From Phialophora verrucosa (Eukaryota > Ascomycota > Eurotiomycetes > Chaetothyriales > Herpotrichiellaceae): 64,000 bases of DNA. Position numbers and translations under genes: made by a program. The notes below the pieces were generated by a model. The model did not search any database, was not told the DNA's origin, and saw only the letters and a program-made list of their open reading frames with translations. Shown in pieces: positions 24,319-33,947 of this stretch (position 1 is its first letter; each line of letters opens with the position of its first letter). The stretch spans positions 2,170,001 through 2,234,000 of the forward strand of contig MSED01000004.1 in assembly GCA_002099365.1 (NCBI GenBank). The letters are read 5' to 3'.

Positions 24319-25068
24319 ATGAAGGCCATTGTCAGCGGTGCAACTGGCTTTGTAGATAGAGAAGTCGTCGCGCAATGTATCGCGGACCCAACCAATTCAT
24401 CCGTCATCGTCCTCACCCGGCGTGAAATCGATGCGGCGGTCAGCCAGAGCCCTAAAGTCCAAGTCATCCTGCACCAATATTTCGAGACCTACCCACAAGG
24501 ACTGATTGAGCAATTGCAAAGGGCGAAAGGTTGCATCTGGTGAGGAGGATCCAGGCTACATATAACTTGACGACGTATCCCGCAGACGTTGACTTGAGGC
24601 GCAGGTGTGTTGGCGGTAAAGTCGAAGACTTTCCAGGCCGGGAGACCGCATCAAAAGTCGGGGTCGCGTTCCCTTTGGCCGCAGCAAATGCATTCTTGGA
24701 AGGCATATGTCCTGCTTTGAAGGAATCAGGGGAGGCGACGTTCGGATTCGTCTTTTGTAGCGGCAGAGGCGCAGAGTGGGACCAAGACAAGAAACTCTGG
24801 GAGTTCGCTGACACTAGAATATTGAAGGGTTCTGCTGAGCGAGAAATTGCTGGACATGGCTGCAGCGAACCCGGACGTCTTCGAGGCGGTTGTGCTTCGA
24901 CCGGGCGGCGTGACTCCTGATGCGAGCGTGCTGCTCACATCGATTGCGAGACTCGTGACTCCTGTTGTGCCGGTGTCACAATTGGCAAAGGCCTTAGTCA
25001 GAGCTTGTATCCATCCGCCCAAGGAAAAGGTCATCGAGAACGACGGTATTGTGAAGCTGGCAGCTTGA
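24319..25068 (+). pseudogene. NmrA/SDR-like NAD(P)-binding protein, frameshifted
   Basis: Exon 24319-24539 begins MKAIVSGATGFVDREVV, a Rossmann fold start, and splices through GTGAGG...CGCAG to 24605, restoring GCIWCVGGKVEDF. The frame continues with AANAFLEGICPALKESGE, FCSGRGAEWDQDKKLW and ILKGSAE, then is lost near 24838-24841. Coding resumes in the next frame as EKLLDMAAANPDVFEAVVLR to the stop at 25068. One extra base there explains the break. The nucleotide-binding motif GATGFVG has Asp in place of its last glycine (from homologues as I recall them), which also argues for decay. Intact relatives are about 230-240-residue oxidoreductase-like proteins of unknown substrate. A sequencing error is the alternative. 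Confidence 0.72.
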
Positions 25069-25172
25069 AAATTAGGGGAGCAAGCGACTCGGGCTCAATA
25101 GAAAAGACTGCGGGAGGGGGAACATATGGGACCTTGCAGCCCGTTAGACCATGTATGGAGTTTCATTCCCGC

Positions 25173-25737
25173 TCATTCCACGGCAATCAGTTCCATCTCT
25201 AATGTCACGCCTGCGGGCAACCTCTTTGCTTCAATGGCGCTTCTCGCTGGTTTCTGCGGGAAATATTGCGCATAGATGTCGTTGAACTCCTTGAAGTCGT
25301 CCAGATCTGCGAAGAAGACCTGTACTGTCTTAGCCGCCCCTCGCACTTGTGCCTCCGCTCGCCCACGTACCGTGACCTTCACCACCTTCGCCAGACTCGA
25401 CCCCGCGGCTTCCAGGACAACCGAAGCGTTGCGACACAGAGAGTGGGTTCTATCTGCAACGCTGCCTTCGGTCAACTTGATCTTGCCGTCTTCGAATGTT
25501 GCGGGCATTTGGCCGGAGACGAAGATGAACCCATTAGCTTTGATGGCTTGTGACTTTTGTTCGAGTCAATTCTCGGAGCTATCAACCACGGAGTTGAGGG
25601 CCGTGTGAGAACGCACATATGGTCCAATGGCTGAACGGCGGCCGCGGTGTTCAGATCAGTTGCAGTCAGCAATTCTCGGGCAGATGTCACGAACGTGGAA
25701 TGCCCTTGTCTGTGAAGACGCTTTCTATGTTCGCCAT
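25173..25737 (-). CDS. RidA/YjgF family enamine/imine deaminase
   Basis: Three exons (25737-25695, 25630-25617, 25553-25173) encode 145 residues, normal for RidA proteins, which hydrolyse reactive 2-aminoacrylate-type enamines released by PLP enzymes. Exon 2 is only 14 bases and supplies PIGPY; joined to exon 3 it gives PPIGPYSQAIKANGFIFVSG, the family signature. Further on are the conserved arginine in VTVRGRAEAQ, ADLDDFKEFNDIYAQYF, and the terminal segment PARSAIEAKRLPAGVTLEME. The first intron uses the donor GTTCGT, also seen in the monooxygenase at 52414. A PLP-dependent dehydratase lies 6 kb away, the kind of enzyme whose by-products RidA removes, but they are not adjacent. Confidence 0.85.
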
Positions 25738-26252
25738 GGCCACGGCAGCCCACCGTGTGCTTTAATTGACCAACCTGGCGGATGCACAATTGAATTCAAT
25801 CTTGACAAGTGATAGAAATAAAGAACATGTAATTATAAAAAGGCAGACAGGATGACTTCGAGCTGATCCTCGTAAAATCTGTGGCGGAGCTCACCTGCGG
25901 CTCACCCCGCGTCGCCGCTTTTAAAGCCACTCACCATGACTGCGTCGTCATCAACTTACCGCGTTTTCATATCGACCCTCTGGGAAGTCTCGTGGTTGAA
26001 TTGGAAATAAGCGACCAGCCAGTGTGCACGAGGCATATAAGGTAGGAGACTGAGTCCCAGGCTGATGGTCAAGAACTTTTCACATGCTACTGTCTCTTTT
26101 TAACTGTCTCCCTCTCGAGCGCGAGCCTTGTGCCAAACAGGAAAAGTGAAGACAACGCATCCAACCCAGGCCCTAACCTATCTGCTAAAGTTGTTCAAAC
26201 CTTTCTCACTGTGAGTCTCCTTGAGGTTTGGAATTGTTAGATACTGCTGTCG
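25738..26252. other. Intergenic, upstream of HET remnant
   Basis: About 500 bases. From roughly 26150 a plus-strand frame (TYLLKLFKPFS) followed by GTGAGT at 26211 could be the decayed first exon of the HET-type gene, but its 30-base distance to the next acceptor is too short for a normal intron. No other gene is seen. Confidence 0.45.
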
Positions 26253-27135
26253 GACCGATACGCAACATGGAACATTGTCGACTCCCCCGGGAAGGGGCAG
26301 CTGAATTCCCGAGACTTTCGTAAAGTTTGGTCCGTAGACGAAGTGCGCGACTTCTTCCAGGGATGGCTCTTCTTCGGTTGCATGATGGAGTTTCTGTTCA
26401 TTTGCGGCGTATCTGCTCAACACAGCAACTTTCTCACTGGGGACGGTCAGTATCTGACCACAAAGCGTCTCCCACAGATGCCCTAGGAATGGAAGCGGTT
26501 TGCAGAAAAGAGACGTGGCATCGATAGCATTCGCACACCTACAGTCATACAGGCCGCGTTAATTCCCAGGACCCTGAAGGACTTTGTGGATGACTATTTT
26601 TTTGGCCCAGAGGCGGTGGATAAGGCTTGAAGACGAATGGAAATTTTCTGGCAGACCATCCGTATATGCCACTGGGGAGCGCTTTACAATTCTCATCGGC
26701 AATTAACGACCGAAGGCCTCCGATGGGCACCAGCCACGTTCCTGAGCAGCCCGTCAGGTGGCTTTGTGAAGGAAGTGGACCGAGGATATTGCAATCTCGA
26801 CGAAGAAGGCTGCGGCCTGTCGTTCACTGCTCCGGCAACTATCATTGAAACGCCGTCGTCGTGGAGTGCAACATCATTCGCCCTGTCCATCAGTTTGACC
26901 GATCCTACGGCCGGGAGGGTCTGCCTCGAAGTCACACCGAGAGACCCGGGCTTCCCGTCGCAGACATTTACGTGGACCCCTGGCACCAAATATGCAGTCC
27001 TCTTGGAGAAAGCGCTTTCCCTCCACACCCGAGGTACGACACGTGGTCCAGTGCCCGAGCTCTCACGGACGGGACCGTATCCCGAATTGTGGCTCGAACA
27101 GGTCTTCGAACCTGGGAGGTTGAACAAGTCGACGA
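26253..27135 (+). pseudogene. Heterokaryon-incompatibility (HET)-type protein remnant
   Basis: One plus-strand frame carries family-like sequence throughout: WNIVDSPGKGQLNSRDF, EVRDFFQGWLFFGCMMEF, RFAEKRRGIDSI, TLKDFVDDYFFGPEAV, GLRWAPATFLSS, and LEVTPRDPG followed by FTWTPGTKYAVLLEKALS. It is broken by in-frame TAG (26484-26486) and TGA (26628-26630), and the final recognisable piece RTGLRTWEVEQV lies in another frame, so there is also a frameshift between about 27010 and 27080. Both stops could come from C-to-T changes in CAG and CGA codons, as repeat-induced point mutation would make. The assignment to HET-type proteins is from recalled family patterns. It runs directly into the NACHT remnant. 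Confidence 0.68.
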
Positions 27136-29593
27136 TTCTTTTTCAACGCGCGGGGTGCTGAGCTCGAGAAAAGTGTGCTCGGGATGTACCGGTCGTTATT
27201 GTCCCAGCTTCTAGATGAACTTCGGGACCTTCAAGACGTGTTCGCTCTGCTCCCACCTAAGCTCTCGACATCCAGGACATCGTACGTTTGGGAAGTCGAA
27301 ACTCTCCAAAGCTTGTTTGGTCACGCTGTCAAGAGACTCGGTAGGCCCTCTTTGGTATGCTTCATAGACGCTCCGGATGAATGCGACGAAGACCAGATTC
27401 GTGCGATGATCACATTCTTCGAGCACCTTGGCGACCTCGGGGCCACTTCTGAGCTGAAATTCCGAATATGTCTCTCGAGCAGACACTATCCTCATATCAC
27501 GATCGACAATGGTATTTCCCTGGTGCTGGAACATCAAGAAGAACACAACGATGACATCGCAAAGTATGTCAACGGCAAACTGAAAGATCCTTGACCAGGT
27601 GAAGGAGGAAATCTGTGTCAGATCATCGGACATCTTTTTGTGGGTTGTTCTTGTGGTGCAAATCCTAAAGAAAGATTTCGATCGGGGCCAGATACACACA
27701 GTGAAGAAACGCTTGAATGAGATTCCCGATGGTCTAGACCAACTATTTGACGATATTATGACCCGAGACACCCATGATGTGGACCGGCTCATCTGGTATC
27801 TACGGTGGGTTCTTTTCGCACGCCGACCCCTCGAACCAATCGAGCTGTTCTATGCTGTTTTCATAGGTGTTGAACCTGATTCGATTGGCGACCTGGATCC
27901 CCGGGATATTGACGAGGAAACTCTGCGGAACTTCGTTCTCGATTCCTCCAAAGGATTGGCCATACCCACAAGAGGCGACGGCACGGTGCAGTTCATCCAC
28001 GAATCCGTGCGCGACTACCTTCTCAAGTCGAGTTCTCTTCAACGACTCCAGCCCGGGCTCGCCTTCAGCTTCCCTGGTTCTTTCCAAGAGCGATTGAAGA
28101 AGTGTTGCACAGAGTACATGAATCACGTTCTTTCTGTCAACGTGGAAGAGCTGTTGGCCCAAACCGATCAAAGTTTTGGAAATTCACAGTTGGTTTTCAA
28201 GACTTATCCATCTCTGCACTACGCCGTGCGCAGCGTACTCTGCCACGCGGATTGTGCCGCGGGCTACGGCGTGAACCAGGAACGCTCTGTCAACGAATTC
28301 CCCTACCGGAAATGGGCAAAGTTACATAACTCGATTGTCCAGGACAGTTCTTACACCTATACTTCGGTGACACCTTTATATCTCTTCGCTAGCGAATGCT
28401 TCTCAAACCTCGTCAGCATCGAAATCAGAAAGGTCCCATGTATTGATATAAAAGGAGGATACTACGCGTATCCACTCACGGCGGCAATAAAACGCCAAAG
28501 CAGAAAGACTGTGGAAGCTTTTTTGGCCGTAGAAGAGAGCACCTCAATCTCCAGGGGCTCTACACAAGACCGAGCATCTCATATCACGCCGGGCGAGTGG
28601 GAGACGGCGATCACAGACTGCTTGACGATCTTCGGGGACTATAGAAGAACAGTTCTACACCATGCGGCCGAAGATGGCAAGGTCCGTCTGGTAAACATAC
28701 TGTTGAAAACGAAAAAGGTCGACGTGGACTTCTCAGACGAATATGGCCGGACAGCACTATCCACCGCGGCAGGACATGGACATGCGGATGTGGTCAAGCT
28801 GCTCCTTGGGACTGGTCAGGTGGACATCGAATCAAGAGATCTGTACGGGCGAACAGCACTATTACATGCGGCGCTCGGTGGGCATACAGCAGTGGTCAAG
28901 CTACTACTTCAGACTGGCCAGGTGGGCATCAATTCAAGGGACATGTCCGGGCAGACGGCGCTATCTCTGGCGGCTCGCACTGGCCGTACGGCAGTAGTCG
29001 AGCTCCTACTCGAGACTGGCCATATGAACATCGATACAGGGGACAACGACGGGCAGACGCCGCTATCACATGCGGCGCGCTTTGGGCATATTGCAGTAGT
29101 CAAACTACTACTCGACACCTGTCAGACTAATATTGAGTCGAAGGACAGATGGACGCCTATCTCTGGCGCCGCATCAAATGGGCATGCAGCAGTCTTAAAT
29201 CTTCTTTGTACTGCCTGGCAAACCGACGTCAGATCAAAAGGCAAACGCCTGGACACAAAGAGGCTGGGTTTGAACAGCAGGGGTCAATACGGAATGACTC
29301 CTCTGCACGGCGCTGTTTCGGCCACAGCGGTCAAGGTCGTTAAATTCCTCTTGTCAACCCACGGCATTGATCTGCAAGTTACCAGCGGCCGGAATGAAAC
29401 CCCATTAGACCTTGTGTTGCGCCTACTCCGTGATATGGCAATTCATGATCCGAGAAGGCAGAAGCTTGAAGAGATTGAGGGTTTGCTGCGCAAAGCACAT
29501 CGTGATCGACTGCAAATGCCTGGCCCCGAAGAAAGATTGCAGGCCTACCTAGATGTCAGGAGAGGTGTAGCCATGGCTTCGGGAGGCTCTTGA
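27133..29593 (+). pseudogene. Truncated NACHT-ankyrin (NLR/STAND) gene
   Basis: Family sequence starts abruptly with FFFNARGAELEKSVLGMYRS, which in fungal NACHT proteins lies after the P-loop, so the N-terminal effector and Walker A parts are missing. Walker B follows as VCFIDAPDECDED, with Pro where Leu is usual. The frame shifts near 27590 (KYVNGKLKDP then stop; DQVKEEICVRSSDIFLWVVL in another frame). From there a 665-codon open frame holds the NACHT C-terminal part (FIHESVRDYLLKSS) and about seven ankyrin repeats at 28640-29420, such as GRTALSTAAGHGHADVVKLL. Such proteins control non-self recognition and programmed cell death in fungi. The ankyrin part is still open, so a shortened protein could be made. 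Confidence 0.78.
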
Positions 29594-30154
29594 TATTGAA
29601 AAGGTTTTCCGACGTCAATATGCCGTATCTCCAGAATTGAGAACGAGGCTACTATTATGCAGGAGATGCGTATCTAATGAAGCGCAGTATCAGCTGTCCT
29701 TTGGTTCGCAACTCTCCAGAGATGGAATTGAATTGGTAGTTGACGGACTGCGTAATATCTTCTTATAGCCTCCGTATCTCGATATGACGCCTATCCAGCA
29801 TTATTCCTGGCGAAACATACGGGAATTGTAAAAGAAAAGGGCATGCACACCCGTGATACCTCAGGATGAAGACTGAACAGGCGTAGTAGCGATAATATGT
29901 CACGAGAAAGAGGACAAATGGGTCTGGACTGCGGGGCGGGGAGGCTTGACGGGCTCCGGACAGCTTCCCAGCCTCGCCGCTGTCGGAGCGAGCTGTCAGC
30001 CAATCACAACGGCGAGGAGCTTTGCTGTTGGAGTGAGCAAGAGCGAGAGTGAGCAGCCAGAAAATTTCCCCGGATTGTCACCAGTTCTCTTTCGACTCGA
30101 ATATCTCGCGACTCTCCTCTCTCTCCCTTGAAAACACTCATACAGACAGACAAG
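29594..30154. promoter_or_regulatory. Promoter region of ilv5
   Basis: Spacer of 561 bases. A CCAAT box (30000-30004, in CAGCCAATCAC) lies 150 bases before the ATG, a usual place for the fungal CCAAT-binding complex. A pyrimidine-rich leader runs to the start. No amino-acid control (TGACTCA-type) site was noticed. Confidence 0.5.
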
Positions 30155-31585
30155 ATGGCCTCCAAGACCTTCGCGAGAACCCTGCGCACTGCTTCCAAGC
30201 AGAAGATCAGCGCCCCTTCGGTCCAAAAGCGCTCTATCGCGTCTGCTCTTGCGACCAGACCAGTGACTGCCGCGGTGCAGCGACCAGCCTTCACAGCGCC
30301 GTCACAGCAACAGACACGCGGACTCAAGACAATTGACTTCGCTGGCACAAAAGAGACTGTCTTTGGTGAGTGTTCCGACCTTTGTCATGCCTCGAAGATT
30401 TCTGACGGTCCCTCACAGAACGAGAAGACTGGCCGCGTGAGAAGCTCCTTGTATGCTCTCTTCGTTCACTCAAGCCGTACCGAACCCCCTAACCGCACTA
30501 TAGGAATACTTCAAGAATGACACACTGGCACTCATTGGCTACGGCTCACAAGGTCACGGCCAAGGCCTCAACCTCCGAGACAATGGCCTGAACGTCATCA
30601 TTGGTGTCCGCAAGAACGGTGCTTCCTGGAAAGAAGCCGAACAAGATGGCTGGATCCCAGGCAAGAACTTGTTTGAAGTGGATGAGGCTATCTCCAAGGG
30701 GACAATCGTCATGAACTTGCTCAGCGATGCCGCTCAGAGCGAGACATGGCCCGCCATTAAGCCCCAATTGACCAAGGGAAAGGTGAGACAAACCCGAAGA
30801 ACGTGTGAGCTGTTATTAAGATATACAATCTCATCAGACCCTCTACTTCTCCCACGGCTTCTCCCCAGTCTTCAAGGACCTCACCAAGGTCGACGTCCCC
30901 AAGGACATTGATGTCATCCTGGTCGCCCCCAAGGGCTCAGGCCGCACCGTTCGAAGTCTGTTCCGCGAAGGCCGCGGCATCAACTCGTCCGTCGCTGTCT
31001 ACCAGGATGTGACCGGCAAAGCTGAAGAGAAGGCTGTTGCCCTCGGTGTCGCAATCGGAAGCGGCTACCTCTACAAGACCACATTTGAGAAGGAGGTCTA
31101 CTCTGACCTGTACGGTGAACGTGGCTGTCTCATGGGTGGTATCCACGGCATGTTCCTCGCCCAATACGAGGTCCTCCGCGAACGTGGCCACTCCCCGTCC
31201 GAGGCATTCAACGAGACCGTCGAAGAAGCCACTCAGTCTCTGTACCCTCTCATTGGCGCCAACGGCATGGACTACATGTACGCCGCTTGCTCGACCACTG
31301 CCCGTCGCGGTGCTATCGACTGGTCCAAGAAGTTCAAGGACACACTGAAGCCCGTGTTCAACGAGTTGTATGACAGCGTGAAGGATGGCAGGGAAACCAA
31401 ACGCAGCTTGGAATACAATAGTGCTCCTGATTACCGAGAGAAATTCGAGAAGGAGATGGAGGAGATCCGGGGACTTGAGATCTGGCGTGCCGGAAAAGCT
31501 GTTCGGTGAGACACGAATCGACTGTCCTGATTTTTTGACCACCTGCTGACTTTTTCACAGCTCCCTCCGACCTGAGAACCAGTAG
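30155..31585 (+). CDS. ILV5: Ketol-acid reductoisomerase, mitochondrial
   Basis: Five exons (30155-30365, 30419-30450, 30504-30782, 30838-31505, 31561-31585) encode 404 residues. The enzyme converts acetolactate or acetohydroxybutyrate with NADPH and magnesium in valine and isoleucine synthesis. The first 55 or so residues are Ala/Arg/Ser/Thr-rich with no acidic residues, a mitochondrial presequence. Then come the NADPH fold with LIGYGSQGHGQGLNLRDNG, SHGFSPVFKDLTKV, VAPKGSGRTVRSLF, and the knotted domain with YGERGCLMGGIHGMF. Exon 2 is only 32 bases (EREDWPREKLL) and exon 5 adds eight residues and the stop. Length and motifs match fungal Ilv5 closely. Constitutive expression is expected. Confidence 0.96.
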
Positions 31586-31986
31586 AAGGTCATCGCCCCG
31601 TTTTGGACTCTGTCTTGGCAAGGCGTTTTCCGACCAAAAAGTTGAGGGTGTACCAAGACGGCGAGGTCACTCTTTGGTAGATCTGACATTTTGCAATAAC
31701 AACCTGCGTCTTCAGGATGCTACCAGCTCAGATGTGGCCGAGTTCGGATATCCCCACGCTTACCTAATTCTCCTTGCTGTGTGGATAATCAGAGTCGATC
31801 GTCATACGGAGTATTCGTGATTTTTCTATGGCGATTCTCGTATCGTGTTCTCGCGTATCATTCTCTCCTGCTCTGATAGCCCACTACTTTCAGAGCCTCT
31901 CGCATTTCATAGTTACCCGAGCACAAACCACACCGTTATCGTGCCGCGCCCATCAGGAGAACCACAACGACATCCCACAACCAACC
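31586..31986. other. Intergenic between ilv5 and dehydratase gene
   Basis: 401 bases, including TACGGAGTA at 31805-31813 and probably the downstream gene's 5' leader. No other feature was seen. Confidence 0.6.
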
Positions 31987-33648
31987 ATGGCCGACCCATC
32001 GACCTGCCCACCCCTAACACCCTCGTCCATCCGCTCCGCATACGAGAAAATACTTCCCTACGTCCAGAAAACGCCCCTTCTAACCAGCAGGTCCCTCGAC
32101 GCCATCGCCTCGTCGCCCAACCCGTCAATATATCTGTCTGAAACTCCGCCGTCGTTCTTCCCACCTCTCGGTGGAAGTAGTGTTGGTGTTGATGCTGGTT
32201 CCAGTTCCGGATCTTCTGCTGGCCGTGGATCCGATGTGCCCAAATTCAGATTATGGTTCAAATGTGAGAATTTCCAGAAGATCGGGGCGTTCAAGGCGAG
32301 AGGGGCGTTTCATGCCGTCACCCGCTTGATTGAGGAGTTGGGCGTCGAGGAGGTGAGGCGCCGCGGGGTCGTGACGCATAGTAGTGGTGAGTGTGTGAGT
32401 CTTATCTGGTTATTTGGTTATGTGCGTTGCATTGCATTGCATTGCGCTGCGTTATGTGTGAGGTGTGAGATTGGAGGTGTGAGGTGTGAGGTGTGAGGTG
32501 TGAGATGTGAGGTGTGAGGTGTGAGATGTGAGGTGTGAGGCGTGAGATGTGAGGTGTGAGGTGTGAGATGTGAGGTGTGAGAGATGAGGTGCAGCATGTG
32601 AACCGCGAGTCATCTCGTCCGCCCACGATGAGTCGCGTGTTCCGTCCCTGGGCTTCCTTATTTCCTTGTTTCCGCCCTTGTATCCCCCCTGACTAGTCCC
32701 TTACTCGCCTCCTACCTACGGACTGATCCGTCCCAAGGAAACCACGCGCAAGCCCTCGCCCTCGCGGCCCACACATTCTCCATCCCCAGCTACATCGTCA
32801 TGCCGACGATCAGCACGGCCTCCAAAATCGCAGGCACGCGACTGTACACGCCGAACGTGATTTTCAGCGGCTCGACGTCACAGGAACGCGAGGCTGTGGT
32901 TGCCGAAGTCATCCGGGAGAAAGGCGCGATCCTCGTCCCGCCGTACGATCACCCGGACATCATCCTCGGGCAAGGCACCGCGGGGTTGGAGATGGAGGGG
33001 CAGTTTGTCGAGGCGGCAGGCCGGGAAGGTGAAAGGGGGACCATCGCGTTCGACGCGGTCATCACGCCGCTGGGCGGTGGTGGCCTCCTAGGCGGCACGG
33101 CGACGTATTTCTCCGATAAACCCGGCACGCTTGTCTTCGGGGCAGAACCGTCATTTCAGGGCGGCGACGACGGACGACGCAGCCTCTTGCAGGGCAAGCG
33201 GATCGAGCACGTCAAGACCCTGACGATTGCGGATGGGCTGCGCACGCCTGTCGGAGTCACGAACTGGACGATCATTAGCGATAAGCGGAAGGTCGAGGGT
33301 CTGTACGCCGTCACGGAGGAGGAGATCAAGATGGCCATGAGGCTCGTGTACGAGCGGATGAAGGTCGTGGTGGAGCCGAGCGGGTGCGTCGGACTTGCCG
33401 TTGTATTGTTCAACGCTGAGTTTAGGGATATGGTTGCCAAGAAGCAAAGGCAGCAGCCCGAGGAGAAGGGACAGAGTGGTGAGCGTGAACAGGTGGCATG
33501 GGATGTTGGCATCGTGTTCAGTGGTGGGAATACCACGATGAAGGCGTTGAGTAAATTGTTCGAGGAGGGTGGAGACATCGCGAAGGAGAGGGAGGAGGGG
33601 AAGATTGCCATGGACGGGACGAGGGATGTCGAGGATGTAGCTGGATGA
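31987..33648 (+). CDS. PLP-dependent threonine/serine dehydratase or serine racemase-like enzyme
   Basis: Two exons (31987-32386, 32738-33648) give 436 residues of fold-type II. Lys103 in KIGAFKARGAFHA is the Schiff-base lysine. The intron is removed inside the phosphate-cradle motif SSGNHAQALA, which confirms the junction. Downstream are PTISTASKIAGTR, ILGQGTAGLEM, the glycine loop TPLGGGGLLGGT, EPSGCVGLAVV and FSGGNTTM. Insertions make it longer than the usual 320-350 residues: a Gly/Ser-rich stretch near 65-80 and a Gln/Lys-rich loop near 380. It should deaminate or racemise serine/threonine or a relative such as threo-hydroxyaspartate; the motifs do not separate these. The 351-base intron is far longer than its neighbours and contains a minisatellite. 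Confidence 0.88.
32456..32600. repeat. GTGTGAG minisatellite inside an intron
   Basis: About 20 head-to-tail copies of a 7-base unit, mostly GTGTGAG or ATGTGAG, arranged as a 14-21-base higher-order pattern. It lies wholly in the dehydratase intron (32387-32737). Each unit contains GTGAG, the consensus 5' splice signal. A short ATTGC pentamer run (32428-32446) precedes it. Confidence 0.9.
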
Positions 33649-33947
33649 GGGGGTTTCACGAGACTGACCGACCTTGCAAACATGCGAATATGCATAGATA
33701 ACGTGGCATGGCATGAACGTTCATGAGTCGCAAGGACTTGAACCGGATACTGGCAACGCTGTCTAGTAGAGTCAAGAAGTAGAAATAAACCGGAGAGCCA
33801 AGTAGATATGTTAATTGATTTGATATTTGACACCTGTCGCAGTAGCACTTCCTGATCCGCTTGAGGTTGTTAGGTCCACTGGTAAATGATGCTCAGATCA
33901 GCACGCTACGGACTTCTGCCAGACGGCTACGAGTTCGTAGCCGGTAC

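Noticed and set aside
27051..27161. Possible P-loop remnant (PGRLNKST) upstream of the NACHT remnant
   Set aside because: In the frame that continues the HET-type protein (RTGLRTWEVEQV) the same bases read as HET sequence, so the P-loop likeness is probably chance.
27557..27596. Short intron that would remove the NACHT frameshift
   Set aside because: Splice options in this stretch either give a stop, break phase, or need an intron of about 31 bases, and would remove conserved KYVNGKLK.
32456..32600. CRISPR-like repeat array
   Set aside because: Units are directly contiguous without unique spacers and lie in a eukaryotic intron; it is a minisatellite.
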